DNA of 64,000 nucleotides from NCBI RefSeq assembly GCF_040543805.1, contig NZ_JBEUMS010000007.1:1-64000 (forward strand). Direction: 5' to 3'. The notes beneath the pieces are model-generated. The model was given only the letters and a program-made list of their open reading frames with translations. It was not told the DNA's origin and searched no databases. Position numbers and translations under genes: made by a program. Within the stretch, counting starts at the first letter, position 1, and each line of letters opens with the position of its first letter. This stretch comes from Arcicella rosea (GTDB lineage Bacteria > Bacteroidota > Bacteroidia > Cytophagales > Spirosomataceae). Of the stretch, positions 8,169 through 17,516 are shown in pieces.

Positions 8169-11100
8169 TTAATCATGGTCATGACCTTCAGATTGAGATA
8201 CACCAGTTTCTTTATAAGCACCAGTTTCTTCAGTTAGGTCACCTTCAGAATTACAAACGAATAATCTTGGTCTTCTAACTTCTGGTTTTACCGTAGCAGC
8301 TCCGCCCGCTTTAGCATTCAACATTTTTTGAGTAATACGATTACGTTCAGCAGCAATTTTTAAACGTAATTCTTTGTCTTTCTCAAGGTCGAAATAAGTA
8401 GCACCGTCGATAATTACTTTTTCTGGTTTAGCGTAAACTGAAAGTGGATTATTATTCCATAAAACTACGTCAGCATCTTTACCTACTTTGATACTTCCTA
8501 AACGATTATCTAAATGCAACATTTTTGCTGGATTTAAAGTAACCATTTTCCAAGCTTGTTCTTCTGTCATACCGCCATACATTACTGTTTTGGCAGCTTC
8601 TTGGTTCAAACGACGAGCCATTTCTGCATCATCAGAGTTGATAGAAGTATTTACGCCAACTTTCGTCATCAATGCTGCATTGAATGGAATCGCTTCTTTT
8701 ACTTCCATTTTATAAGCCCACCAGTCAGAGAAAGTAGAAGCATTTGCGCCGTGCTCTTTCATTTTATCCGCTACTTTATAACCTTCCAAAATGTGCGTGA
8801 AAGTATTTACTTTAAAGCCCAATGAATCGGCAACTTTCAATAACATATTGATTTCAGATTGAACATAAGAGTGACAAGTAATGAATCTTTTCTTGTTCAA
8901 AATTTCTACTAAAGCATCCAATTCTAAATCACGTTTTACTGGTGCTAATGCAGGATTTGCCGCCGCTGCTTTTGTTGCTTTTTCATATTCCTTTGCTCTC
9001 AAGAAAGCATCCATCATAATTTGCTCAACACCCATTCTAGTTTGTGGGAAACGAATTCTAGCACGGTCACCCCAGTTAGCTTGTTTTACGTTTTCACCCA
9101 AAGCGAATTTAATAAACCCATCTGCATTTGGAATTTTTAAAGCATCTGGAGCTTCGCCCCATTTCAATTTGATGATGGCTGATTGTCCACCAATTGAGTT
9201 TGCCGAACCGTGTAATAATTGAGAAGAAGTAACACCACCAGCCAATTGACGGTAAATGTTAACGTCTTCTGAATTCACAACGTCTTCCATTCTTACTTCA
9301 GAAGTAACAGATTGTGTACCTTCGTTTACTGATAATAAAGCAATGTGCGAGTGTTCGTCAAAGATACCATTGGTTAAATGTTTACCTGTACCGTCAATTA
9401 CTTTTGCACCACTTTCCGAAAGGTTTTTACCTACTTTCGCAATTTTACCATTTTGTAAAAGTACGTCTGTATTTGCGATGATACCATCTTTTTCGTTAGT
9501 CCAAACTGTAGCATTTTTTACTAAAATCGTTTCAACTTTTGGCTTTTCTTCTGTTCCGTAGCTAGTGAAAGGATATGATAATTTTCCGATTTCTGGAATT
9601 ACTTTTTTCGCAGTGTCAACTTTTGCTGGCGTTTCTTTCATTGCTTCTTTGAAAGTAGCAGTGAAAACAATCGCTTGTCCGTTGGCATCTAAACCATCAC
9701 CTTTAAAATTCTTTCCATCAAAATAAGTACTGATACGAGTATCGCCTTTGTCTTTTTTAGAATCAAGTTTAAAGCTTAAAGTGAAGTTTTCGCCAACTCT
9801 AGTCACTTTAGGACTTACTTTGATAGAATCTGTTACCACAATTTGAAAATCTGGTTTTTCAACTTTACCATTAACATTCAATTTCAAGCCAGTTTTGCTA
9901 CCAACAGTCAAATCATAATTTGCACGAACATCAACAACGTTCATGTTTGAAATCACATAACGTTTTCCTTTTACCCAGTTTTCAAAAATTACGTTTCCAT
10001 CTTTGAAAAGATTATCAGAAGTAATCAAGAAATTCGCTAACATTCCCACTTTTAATGAACCTACTAAATTATCAACTTTCATCAATTGTGCTGGCGTAGA
10101 AGTAATGGCTGCTAAAGCAATTTTTTCATCTAAACCATATTCAATCGCTTTACGAAGATTTGCCATAAAATCTGCTTTTGATTTTAAGTTAGCACTTGTA
10201 AAAGCGAAATTCACACCTGCTTTTGATAATAAAGAAGCATTTGCTGGTGCCATTTCCCAATGTTTCATTTCTGCTAACGAAACTACAGAAGCATCGTAAG
10301 GGTCTTCAACATCTGGTGTAGTTGGGAAATTCAAAGGTAAAATTAAAGTAGCACCTGTTGCTTTTACTTCGTCAAGACGTTGGTACTCGTCGCCCATGCC
10401 TTTGATGATGTATTGTACGCCAAATTCTTTAGCGATTTTATTAGCACGAAGAATTCCTAATTTATCACCCACTTCAAATACTTGTGGAATGCCTTGATTG
10501 GCATTAAAAGCATCTAAAGAAATATTAAACTCAACTTTATTTTTTGATTTTTTGAACCAATCAGCATCGTAATAAGTCTGACGAATTAATGCCACAGAAC
10601 CCATCATAGAGTTTGGATAGTCTTGGGTAGATGTTCCTTTCGAGAAAGAGTAATGAGCAGAAACTTTACTTTTCAATAAAGCGTCTTGGTCACGACCATC
10701 GCCCAATGCCAATAAAGTAGAAGTACCTCTCACGATTCCGTCTTGCACGTGGCTAATAGCGGCACCAAATCCAGCTTTACGAAATTCATCTGCAGCAGTT
10801 GGGTTGATAGTGAAAAGACTTGCCGCATCTACTTCTGGTAAAATTGCTTGGTTCCAGTTGTAAGCACCTTTTTTCTTAGACTCAAATTGTGGGTCGGCTC
10901 TGAAACCTCTTCCACCTTCACTTTTATTTTCTGGTAAACCATAATTTGAATAAGCTTCTACTAAAGAAGGATAAATTCTTTTTCCTTTTAAATCAGTAAT
11001 GGTAGTTCCTGTAGGAATGCTGATGCCTTTGCCAACTGCTTCAATCACTGAACCACGAATTAATAATGTTGCACCTTCAAGCGTAGTGTTGGCATCTACT

Positions 11101-11237
11101 ACAATTGTTGCATTGGTGAAAGCGTAAAGATTAGGTCTTTCGTCCTGAACGCCATTGCGAGGGGAGAATTGGGTTTGCGCATGAACTATTGACCCCAACA
11201 GTAGTATGTTAATAAGGGTAATAAAAAGTTTTTTCAT
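8169..11237 (-). CDS. Secreted tandem amidohydrolase-family protein
   Basis: The 1022-residue protein begins with a signal peptide (about 1-20) and contains two amidohydrolase-like halves. The N-terminal half (about 25-430) has the family outline, but its HxH site is replaced by YPSLVEAYSNYG. A linker with a beta-rich segment (about 430-570) follows. The C-terminal half (about 570-990) keeps a full ligand set: DEHSH with H629 and H631, later histidines in ITCHSYVQ and THILEGY, and the aspartate in INSDDAEM. The C-terminal half is thus the likely metal-dependent hydrolase acting on an imidazolone-, peptide- or amide-like substrate in the periplasm. The substrate cannot be read from sequence. 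It is the first gene of a two-gene operon with the 434-residue paralogue. A -7 box lies at 11298-11291. Confidence 0.83.
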   Translation of the reverse strand: MKKLFITLINILLLGSIVHAQTQFSPRNGVQDERPNLYAFTNATIVVDANTTLEGATLLIRGSVIEAVGKGISIPTGTTITDLKGKRIYPSLVEAYSNYGLPENKSEGGRGFRADPQFESKKKGAYNWNQAILPEVDAASLFTINPTAADEFRKAGFGAAISHVQDGIVRGTSTLLALGDGRDQDALLKSKVSAHYSFSKGTSTQDYPNSMMGSVALIRQTYYDADWFKKSKNKVEFNISLDAFNANQGIPQVFEVGDKLGILRANKIAKEFGVQYIIKGMGDEYQRLDEVKATGATLILPLNFPTTPDVEDPYDASVVSLAEMKHWEMAPANASLLSKAGVNFAFTSANLKSKADFMANLRKAIEYGLDEKIALAAITSTPAQLMKVDNLVGSLKVGMLANFLITSDNLFKDGNVIFENWVKGKRYVISNMNVVDVRANYDLTVGSKTGLKLNVNGKVEKPDFQIVVTDSIKVSPKVTRVGENFTLSFKLDSKKDKGDTRISTYFDGKNFKGDGLDANGQAIVFTATFKEAMKETPAKVDTAKKVIPEIGKLSYPFTSYGTEEKPKVETILVKNATVWTNEKDGIIANTDVLLQNGKIAKVGKNLSESGAKVIDGTGKHLTNGIFDEHSHIALLSVNEGTQSVTSEVRMEDVVNSEDVNIYRQLAGGVTSSQLLHGSANSIGGQSAIIKLKWGEAPDALKIPNADGFIKFALGENVKQANWGDRARIRFPQTRMGVEQIMMDAFLRAKEYEKATKAAAANPALAPVKRDLELDALVEILNKKRFITCHSYVQSEINMLLKVADSLGFKVNTFTHILEGYKVADKMKEHGANASTFSDWWAYKMEVKEAIPFNAALMTKVGVNTSINSDDAEMARRLNQEAAKTVMYGGMTEEQAWKMVTLNPAKMLHLDNRLGSIKVGKDADVVLWNNNPLSVYAKPEKVIIDGATYFDLEKDKELRLKIAAERNRITQKMLNAKAGGAATVKPEVRRPRLFVCNSEGDLTEETGAYKETGVSQSEGHDHD

Positions 11238-11290
11238 GTTTTGTTGATTTTTGTGAGTGTGATAAAAATAATAAGGTCTAAAAATAGAGT

Positions 11291-11298
11291 CAAAATTA
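11291..11298 (-). promoter_or_regulatory. -7 box for the amidohydrolase operon
   Basis: The minus strand reads TAATTTTG, matching TAnnTTTG, about 54 nt before the start codon at 11237. No matching -33 TTTG is seen at 19-21 nt. Confidence 0.35.
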
Positions 11299-11434
11299 GA
11301 AATATCCTATTTCACTTTTATTTTTTCGCTCAAAGAAGCCATTGTAATGATTACTGGTTTGTAAAAGTGATAATTCATAAAGAGTTTCTTTCAGAAATTA
11401 ACTGATTAGTACTCTTTTTTAAAAAAGTTTTGCT

Positions 11435-11460
11435 GTAAACGTTTCCGTAAACGTTTACGG
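11435..11460. promoter_or_regulatory. Tandem LacI-type operator palindromes
   Basis: GTAAACGTTTCC (11435-11446) is directly followed by a perfect 16-bp palindrome CCGTAAACGTTTACGG (11445-11460). The GTAAACGTTTAC core with central CG is typical of LacI/GalR-family operators. It lies 85 nt before the sigma factor start and 200 nt before the divergent amidohydrolase operon. No LacI-family gene is present in the window, so the regulator would act in trans. Confidence 0.65.
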
Positions 11461-11480
11461 AAAAATATTCAAAAAAAACC

Positions 11481-11512
11481 TTGAAAAGTGATATTTATTT
11501 GATATATCTTTA
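11481..11512 (+). promoter_or_regulatory. Candidate promoter of the ECF sigma gene
   Basis: TTG (11481-11483), a 21-nt spacer and TATCTTTA (11505-11512) approximate the Bacteroidota TTTG-N19-21-TAnnTTTG promoter, with one mismatch in the -7 box. The operator palindromes end 20 nt upstream. Confidence 0.4.
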
Positions 11513-11545
11513 AGAGAAAATTATACAGATACTCTTATTTTATCT

Positions 11546-12127
11546 ATGATAACTACAAAAAAAATAATCGACGAGGTTGCATTATGGAATGAATTTAGAG
11601 CAGGAGACCATGCTGCTTTTTCTTCAATTTATCATAACTATGTTAGTTTATTGTACAATTACAGTACAAGTATTACTGCTGATAGAGAATTGATTAAAGA
11701 TTGCTTGCACGACTTATTTGTAGAATTGTGGAAAAATCATCGGAATTTAGGTGAAACAACTTCTATTCGTTATTACTTGATGGCTTCTATCAAAAGAAAA
11801 TTGGTACGTCATTTAGAAACTCAACAACGCCATTTCCAGCATCAAGAGGCATATTATCTTGAAAATCCTGATTTTATTACTTCGCACGAAAACCGTTTGG
11901 TTGCTTTTGAAGAAGAACAAACTTTTAGTGATACTTTGACGGAATCATTCAAGTATTTGACAAAACGTCAGCGTGAAGCAATTTCACTGAAGTTTTTTCA
12001 TGATATGGATACTGACCAGATTTCTAGTAAGATGAGTATTAACCCGCAGTCGGTTTATAACCTTATTTTTGGGGCATTAAAAATTTTAAAAGAACATATT
12101 TCCGTAGAAAGACTCACAATCGCATGA
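11546..12127 (+). CDS. ECF RNA polymerase sigma factor (SusCD-associated type)
   Basis: This 193-residue protein has region 2 at about 25-95 (LWNEFRAGDHAAFSSIYHNY, then ELIKDCLHDLFVELWKN) and region 4 at about 130-185 (LTKRQREAISLKFFHDMDTD, then a helix-turn-helix with NPQSVYNLIFGALKIL). The size and sequence style match the sigma factors that pair with FecR-type anti-sigma factors next to SusC/SusD genes. It has its own strong terminator at 12151-12184, so the stub, susC and susD downstream are likely transcribed separately, perhaps by this sigma factor. An operator-like palindrome upstream suggests carbohydrate- or LacI-type control of the sigma gene. That is inference. Confidence 0.9.
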   Translation: MITTKKIIDEVALWNEFRAGDHAAFSSIYHNYVSLLYNYSTSITADRELIKDCLHDLFVELWKNHRNLGETTSIRYYLMASIKRKLVRHLETQQRHFQHQEAYYLENPDFITSHENRLVAFEEEQTFSDTLTESFKYLTKRQREAISLKFFHDMDTDQISSKMSINPQSVYNLIFGALKILKEHISVERLTIA

Positions 12128-12150
12128 TATAAATTTACTTTTTGTATTCA

Positions 12151-12184
12151 GAGCCAAAATCACCCGATTTTGGCTCTTTTTTTT
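12151..12184 (+). terminator. Rho-independent terminator after the sigma gene
   Basis: GAGCCAAAATC (12151-12161) pairs with GATTTTGGCTC (12166-12176) and is followed by eight T residues (12177-12184). Confidence 0.9.
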
Positions 12185-12333
12185 GTTTAAATATTAGATT
12201 AGTACATTTTTTAAAAAATATATTAATAAATGAGTAGAAACTGTATTTGACCCGTCTTTTACCGATAATACAAGTTTTACTTAAAATATTTATAAAATTG
12301 TTTGAGCAGCGATTCACAAAGTACAAAGATTTT

Positions 12334-12561
12334 ATGTCTGAAGATTTTATGTCAGACAGTTGCTTTATTGAATGGGTAAAATCAGAAAATCAGCTAGTTG
12401 AAAATAATTTTTGGCAAGCATTTTTGAAAAAATACCCTGAAAAGCAAGAAGAAATCGAAATGGCAAAATTTATTCTAAACAGTCATGAAAAGAATATTTT
12501 GCCTGAAAATGAAGTAGAATCACTCTGGAGCCGTATCAATTTAACCATTTCAATAATTTAA
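12334..12561 (+). CDS. Short FecR N-terminal-like protein, possible cytoplasmic anti-sigma stub
   Basis: The frame is open from 12247, but residues before the ATG at 12334 look like leader sequence, so a 75-residue product (MSEDFMSDSCF...) is preferred; a second ATG is at 12349. The segment DSCFIEWVKSENQLVENNFW followed by KKYPEKQEEIEMAKFIL closely resembles the N-terminal cytoplasmic helix region of FecR-type anti-sigma factors of Bacteroidota. Those full proteins have about 320-400 residues, with a transmembrane helix and a periplasmic FecR domain. Here the frame ends after LTISII with neither of them, and susC starts 28 nt later, so there is no room for a lost tail. It sits between the sigma gene and susC. 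It may be an intact minimal anti-sigma or pro-sigma factor, or a decayed remnant. Confidence 0.6.
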   Translation: MSEDFMSDSCFIEWVKSENQLVENNFWQAFLKKYPEKQEEIEMAKFILNSHEKNILPENEVESLWSRINLTISII

Positions 12562-12589
12562 CTATCACAATTAAATCAATCAAAAACAC

Positions 12590-15500
12590 ATGGGTATGAA
12601 ATCTCTACTTAAATTAAAAAGTAATGTAGGTTGGGCAATTTGTTTGTTGCTTTTATCTATCACATTCACTGGTTTTGGTCAGGATCGATCAGTAACTGGT
12701 AAAATCACATCTGCCGACGACGGGCAAGGTATTCCGGGTGTTACGGTTGCTGTAAAAGGAACAAACAGAGGAACTACTACAGATGCAAATGGTAGCTACA
12801 AAATTGCGGTAGGTACAAATTCAACTTTGATTTTCTCTGCAATCGGTTTCAATACGCAAGAAGTAGCAGTTAGTAATCGCTCAATTATTGATATCAAACT
12901 TTCTACTGACATTAAATCAATTGATGAGGTAGTAGTAGTTGGTTATGGTACGCAAAAGAAAAGCCAATTAACTGGTGCTATTTCACAAGTGTCTGCCAAA
13001 CAAATTTCTGAAATGCCAATTACCAACTTAGGTCAGGCATTACAAGGAAGAACTGCTGGGGTTGACGTTTCACAATCAGGTTCAAAACCAGGAACAACGC
13101 CAAAAATCTTGATTCGTGGTCGTCGTTCATTCAACGCTGGAAATGACCCTTTGTATGTAGTAGATGGTATTCCATTATCTGCTGGTTATGAAGATATGAA
13201 CCCAAATGATATTCAATCAATTGAAGTATTGAAAGATGCAACTGCAACCGCTATTTATGGTGCTAGAGGTGCAAATGGTGTGGTTTTGGTAACGACAAAA
13301 AGAGGTGGTGTTAAAGGTAAAACTACTGTAACGTATGATATGTACGTTGGTCAGTCGGAAGCTTTAAATAAAATGACTCTTTTCAATGGTCCTGAATTTG
13401 CTGAATATGTTAGAGAATCTTACCGTGCTACAGGTATTTATAAAAATGCAGCAGGAGCTATCGTTCCAACTGGTCAGTCAGACCCAGTTGCCGATTCAAA
13501 AATTGCAGTATTAGGTGGTGACCCTAACGTAGTAGAAGGTTTAGCGCAAGGAAGAAGTACAGATTACCAAGATTTAATTCTTAAAAAAGGTTTCCAACAA
13601 AACCATACAATTGGTATTCAAGGAGGTAACGATAGAACTCAATTCTATATTTCTGCTGGTTATTTCTTGGATAAAGGGATTACTGAAGGTTTGGATTATA
13701 CAAGAACAACATTACGTGCTAACATTGACCATGAAATTAACAAATGGTTGAAAATTGGCTTGTCGTCTTACATGATGTTCAGTGATAGAAATGGTGAAAA
13801 CTTGAACCCTTACAGTTTCACAATTCAACAAAACCCATTAGGTGCTGCTTACAAAGCTGATGGAAGTATCAACTTTACTCCAACAAACGATGCTTTATTG
13901 ACAAACCCTTTGGCTGAAATTGTTACGGGTGCTCAGGTAGATAATACAAAAAAATACAGAATTTTCAACAGTATTTATACAGAAGTGAAAATCATGGATG
14001 GTTTGAAATACCGTGTTAATTTTGGACCAGATTTTACATTATCTCGTTGGGGTAGATTCATTGGAGCACAAACTAACGCTAGAAAAGGTGGTGATGCACA
14101 AGCAAGTAACGAAAACCGTTTTGGATTCAACTGGACGCTTGAGAATATCTTGAACTATTCAAAATCTTATGGAAAACATAATTTGAATGTTACTTTACTT
14201 CAGTCTATTCAAAAAGATCGTTTTGAAATTTATGGTGCAAACGTACAAGGTGTTCCTGCTGAAACACAACAATTCTATAACTTAGGAAATGCTAGTACTG
14301 TAGTAGGTGTGGGTAGTAGTTTGGTTGATTGGACGATTAACTCTTACATGGGTCGTATCAATTATGATTACAACGATAAATATTTAGTGACTGTTACAAT
14401 GCGCCGTGATGGTTCTAGCCGTTTTGGTTTGAACTCTAAATATGGTAATTTCCCAGGAATTGCTTTAGGTTGGAATATGAGTAATGAGGATTTCATGAAA
14501 GATATTCAGTGGTTAGATTTACTTAAAGTAAGAGCAGGCTATGGTGCAGTGGGTAACCAAGGGGTGTCTCCATATCAAACTCAAGGTTTGTTAAGCAGAA
14601 CATCTTATGCTTGGGATAATTCAGGTGCTTTCGGATATCGTCCAAATACAATTGGTAACCCAGATTTAAGATGGGAAAGTTCGGCTACTACTAACGTAGG
14701 TTTTGATTTTAGTTTCTGGAAAGGTAAAGTACAAGGTTCTTTGGAATTATATCAAACAAACACAACCGATTTATTATTATCTGACCAATTACCAGGTTCA
14801 ATCGGTTTTGGAGCTGTAACACGTAACGTGGGTGAAACTAGAAACAGAGGTATTGAATTAGGGCTTACAACTGTGAATATCAATACTGGAAGCGGTTTTA
14901 AATGGACAACTGATTTCCAATTTACTAGAAATAAAGAGGCAATCGTTTCGCTTTATAATGGTGCAATAGATGATATTGGTAACAAATGGTTCATTGGTCA
15001 ACCATTGAACTCATTCTTTGACTACAAAAAAGCGGGTATCTGGCAAGTAAGCGAAGCTGAACAAGCGGCTAAATATTATCCAGGTGATAAAGGAAATGCT
15101 TTGGGTGCAGGTGTTGGTCAAATCAAAGTGCAAGATACTGATGGTAATGGTGTAATTAACGCATCAGATAGAGTACTTCTTGGTTCTGATGTTCCAGACT
15201 TTTCAGCAGGTTTAACTAACCGCTTTACTTATAAGAATTTCGACTTATCGTTCTTCTTCTTTGGTCGCTTCGGACAAATGATTGTAAGTGGTTTCCACCA
15301 AAACAACAACGCTTTGGCTGGTCGTTACCAACAAATCAAAGTAGATTACTGGACACCAAACAACCCAGGTGCGGAGTATCCTCGTCCATTCAGTACACAA
15401 GAGTTCCCTCAATATAACACTACTTTAATGTACTTCGACGGTTCATTTATCAAGTTAAGAAACATCAACTTTGGTTATACTTTCAAAGATGGCGTTGCGA

Positions 15501-15676
15501 AGAAATTAGGCATGGAATCATTGAGACTTTTCTCTAGTATTCAACAACCATTTATTTGGTCGAAATTTATTTCGAAATACAATGGTGTTGACCCAGAAAC
15601 ATCTGGAACTTCAGTAAACAACGGTATTACACCAGCAACAAAAGTGTTTACTGTAGGTATCAACGCTAAATTTTAA
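12590..15676 (+). CDS. SusC/RagA family TonB-linked outer membrane receptor
   Basis: This 1028-residue protein has a signal peptide (cleavage near FTGFGQ, residue 31). A carboxypeptidase-D regulatory-like domain follows (about 33-105, VTGKITSADDGQGIPGVTV). Then come the conserved DEVVVVGYGTQKK segment (112-124) and a plug of about 125-240 (GRTAGVDV, LIRGRRSF, DPLYVVDGIPL, ATAIYGARGANGVVLVTTKRG). A 22-strand-type barrel completes the protein, ending FTVGINAKF. The receptor imports oligomeric ligands with its SusD partner, powered by TonB. It lacks the N-terminal STN signalling domain seen in receptors that transmit a signal to FecR-type anti-sigma factors. ATG codons at 12590 and 12596 are both possible. 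Only susD follows, so the ligand is unknown. Confidence 0.95.
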   Translation: MGMKSLLKLKSNVGWAICLLLLSITFTGFGQDRSVTGKITSADDGQGIPGVTVAVKGTNRGTTTDANGSYKIAVGTNSTLIFSAIGFNTQEVAVSNRSIIDIKLSTDIKSIDEVVVVGYGTQKKSQLTGAISQVSAKQISEMPITNLGQALQGRTAGVDVSQSGSKPGTTPKILIRGRRSFNAGNDPLYVVDGIPLSAGYEDMNPNDIQSIEVLKDATATAIYGARGANGVVLVTTKRGGVKGKTTVTYDMYVGQSEALNKMTLFNGPEFAEYVRESYRATGIYKNAAGAIVPTGQSDPVADSKIAVLGGDPNVVEGLAQGRSTDYQDLILKKGFQQNHTIGIQGGNDRTQFYISAGYFLDKGITEGLDYTRTTLRANIDHEINKWLKIGLSSYMMFSDRNGENLNPYSFTIQQNPLGAAYKADGSINFTPTNDALLTNPLAEIVTGAQVDNTKKYRIFNSIYTEVKIMDGLKYRVNFGPDFTLSRWGRFIGAQTNARKGGDAQASNENRFGFNWTLENILNYSKSYGKHNLNVTLLQSIQKDRFEIYGANVQGVPAETQQFYNLGNASTVVGVGSSLVDWTINSYMGRINYDYNDKYLVTVTMRRDGSSRFGLNSKYGNFPGIALGWNMSNEDFMKDIQWLDLLKVRAGYGAVGNQGVSPYQTQGLLSRTSYAWDNSGAFGYRPNTIGNPDLRWESSATTNVGFDFSFWKGKVQGSLELYQTNTTDLLLSDQLPGSIGFGAVTRNVGETRNRGIELGLTTVNINTGSGFKWTTDFQFTRNKEAIVSLYNGAIDDIGNKWFIGQPLNSFFDYKKAGIWQVSEAEQAAKYYPGDKGNALGAGVGQIKVQDTDGNGVINASDRVLLGSDVPDFSAGLTNRFTYKNFDLSFFFFGRFGQMIVSGFHQNNNALAGRYQQIKVDYWTPNNPGAEYPRPFSTQEFPQYNTTLMYFDGSFIKLRNINFGYTFKDGVAKKLGMESLRLFSSIQQPFIWSKFISKYNGVDPETSGTSVNNGITPATKVFTVGINAKF

Positions 15677-15737
15677 GCAAAAAGATGAGGTACAAAAAGT
15701 GCCTAGAAACTGTAGCTAAAAAAGTATCAAACATTAA

Positions 15738-17432
15738 ATGAAAAAAAAGATGAATATCAAATATAAAATATTTAAACATGCAAGAATCTTAGGTATTGCC
15801 ACTTTAATGCTAACTGGGCAATCGTGTTCTGATTTATTGGATGAAAAAGTGATTTCAGGTATTGGTAACGATTATATCAATACTCCTAAAGGTTTTGAAG
15901 ATGCAGTAAATGCGGCTTATTCAACTCTCAGATATTATTATGGTACACAGCAAGGCTTAACCATGACTGAGTACGGTACTGATATTTACGCAACTGGTGC
16001 AGATGGTGGTTATAAAGGTTTCCACTTTTATGATACACAGCTTAACCCAACGGTTGACTATCTAGCTAATACTTGGGATGAGCTTTATCGTGGTGTTAAC
16101 ACTTGTAATGCAATTATTGGAAGAGCACCAGCTGCAACAGTAACTGACGCCATTAAAAAAGTAAGAGTAGCTGAAGCTAAGTTTTTGAGAGGACATTACT
16201 ATTTTATTTTGTTCCAACAGTGGGGTGGTGTTGACTTGAGATTGACAGAAACCTTGAGCCCGACTAAAGTAACAAAAAGAGCAACAGAGGCTGAAATGTA
16301 TAATGCAATTATTAAAGATTTAACAGAAGCAATTGCAGATTTACCAAATTCGTCAACTCAGTACGGAAGAGCTACTAAGCCTGCCGCTGAAATGGCATTA
16401 GCCAAAGTTTATTTAGCAAAAGCATATTCTTCACAAAAAGCTGCTGACGATTTTTCTAAAGCTGCTACTTTGTGTACTAGCGTAGTAAATAATTATGGCT
16501 TTAAATTGTTAGATGATTTTGCAAGTGTATTTGATGAAAATAATCAGAAAAATTCTGAAATCGTTTTTGCTGTACAATATACTTCAGATCTTTTAACAAA
16601 TTTAACAAACAATACAGGTTCAGTAAATGGTGGTAACAACCTACATTTATTCTATGGTATGCAGTATGACGTACAAGCAGGTATGCAACGTGATATCGTG
16701 AATGGTCGTCCATTTAAGCGTTTACGTCCTACTACTTATTGTACCGATGTAGTGTTTGGTGAAAGAGTAAACGATTCACGCTATAAGAAAACTTTTAAAG
16801 ATACTTGGTATTCGAACAAACCGGGAACGTACAATACTGCATTTGATGATTCTAAGACGAGTGTAACTTTTGCATCAGGCGATACTGCGATTTTTATTCC
16901 GGGATATGAAATGTCTAAAGCAGATAGAGCTAAGAAGAAATACCAAGTTTTAGTACCAAGTAAATACTCTGAAGCTTTATTCCCAACTTTGCGTAAGTTT
17001 TTCGATACAAAACGTCCTGATATGACTTATGAATCTGGTAGCCGTGATTACTTTGTTTTCAGATTAGCGGATACTTATTTGATGTTGGCTGAAGCGCAGT
17101 TAGGAGCAGGTAATAAACAAGCTGCAACAGATGCAATCAATATGGTGCGTCGTCGTGCTGCTTGGCCTGGAAAACAAAGTGCTATGGAAGTAACATCTAA
17201 CGATATGACTTTTGATTTGGTTGTAGAAGAAAGAGCTAGAGAGTTAGTAGGAGAGCAAACTCGTTGGCTGGATTTGAAACGTTGGGGTAATCTTGTTGAG
17301 CGTGTTCAAAAATACAATCCACAAGCTGCTGCAAACGTGAAAGCTTCAAACTTGGTTCGTCCAATTCCTCAAACTCAAATTGACCGTTCAGAGGGTGGAA
17401 ATGCAGGTTTTTCACAGAATCCTGGCTATTAA
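15738..17432 (+). CDS. RagB/SusD family nutrient-binding outer membrane lipoprotein
   Basis: This 564-residue lipoprotein carries the lipobox TGQSC with C30 as the lipidated cysteine. Typical SusD landmarks are an N-terminal helical segment (YINTPKGFEDAVNAAYSTLR), the TPR-like region (VRVAEAKFLRGHYYFILFQQWGGV), and the C-terminal DTYLMLAEAQL, INMVRRRA and VEERARELVGEQTRWLDLKR blocks. It caps the SusC barrel at the cell surface and binds the substrate before import. The gene begins 61 nt after susC, clearly co-transcribed, and the unit ends at the strong terminator 17453-17486. The bound ligand cannot be inferred because no enzyme gene is linked. Confidence 0.95.
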   Translation: MKKKMNIKYKIFKHARILGIATLMLTGQSCSDLLDEKVISGIGNDYINTPKGFEDAVNAAYSTLRYYYGTQQGLTMTEYGTDIYATGADGGYKGFHFYDTQLNPTVDYLANTWDELYRGVNTCNAIIGRAPAATVTDAIKKVRVAEAKFLRGHYYFILFQQWGGVDLRLTETLSPTKVTKRATEAEMYNAIIKDLTEAIADLPNSSTQYGRATKPAAEMALAKVYLAKAYSSQKAADDFSKAATLCTSVVNNYGFKLLDDFASVFDENNQKNSEIVFAVQYTSDLLTNLTNNTGSVNGGNNLHLFYGMQYDVQAGMQRDIVNGRPFKRLRPTTYCTDVVFGERVNDSRYKKTFKDTWYSNKPGTYNTAFDDSKTSVTFASGDTAIFIPGYEMSKADRAKKKYQVLVPSKYSEALFPTLRKFFDTKRPDMTYESGSRDYFVFRLADTYLMLAEAQLGAGNKQAATDAINMVRRRAAWPGKQSAMEVTSNDMTFDLVVEERARELVGEQTRWLDLKRWGNLVERVQKYNPQAAANVKASNLVRPIPQTQIDRSEGGNAGFSQNPGY

Positions 17433-17452
17433 TTTTTGAATTGAATCTACGT

Positions 17453-17486
17453 AAAAAAACCTGATGCTTTCACATCAGGTTTTTTT
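17453..17486. terminator. Bidirectional terminator between susD and nspC
   Basis: CCTGATG (17460-17466) and CATCAGG (17473-17479) form a stem with a 6-nt loop, flanked by seven A upstream and seven T downstream. It can serve the two convergent genes. Confidence 0.9.
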
Positions 17487-17516
17487 ATTGATTTCATTAA
17501 CTGAAAATTTAATACT

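Noticed and set aside
6781..10299. Several plus-strand open frames of 70-110 codons inside the amidohydrolase genes
   Set aside because: They are shadows of the strongly supported minus-strand genes and show no family features.
2967..17432. Polysaccharide utilisation locus joining the rhamnosidase to SusC/SusD
   Set aside because: The Fic gene, the amidohydrolase operon and several terminators lie between them, and the genes are on different strands. No enzyme adjoins susCD.
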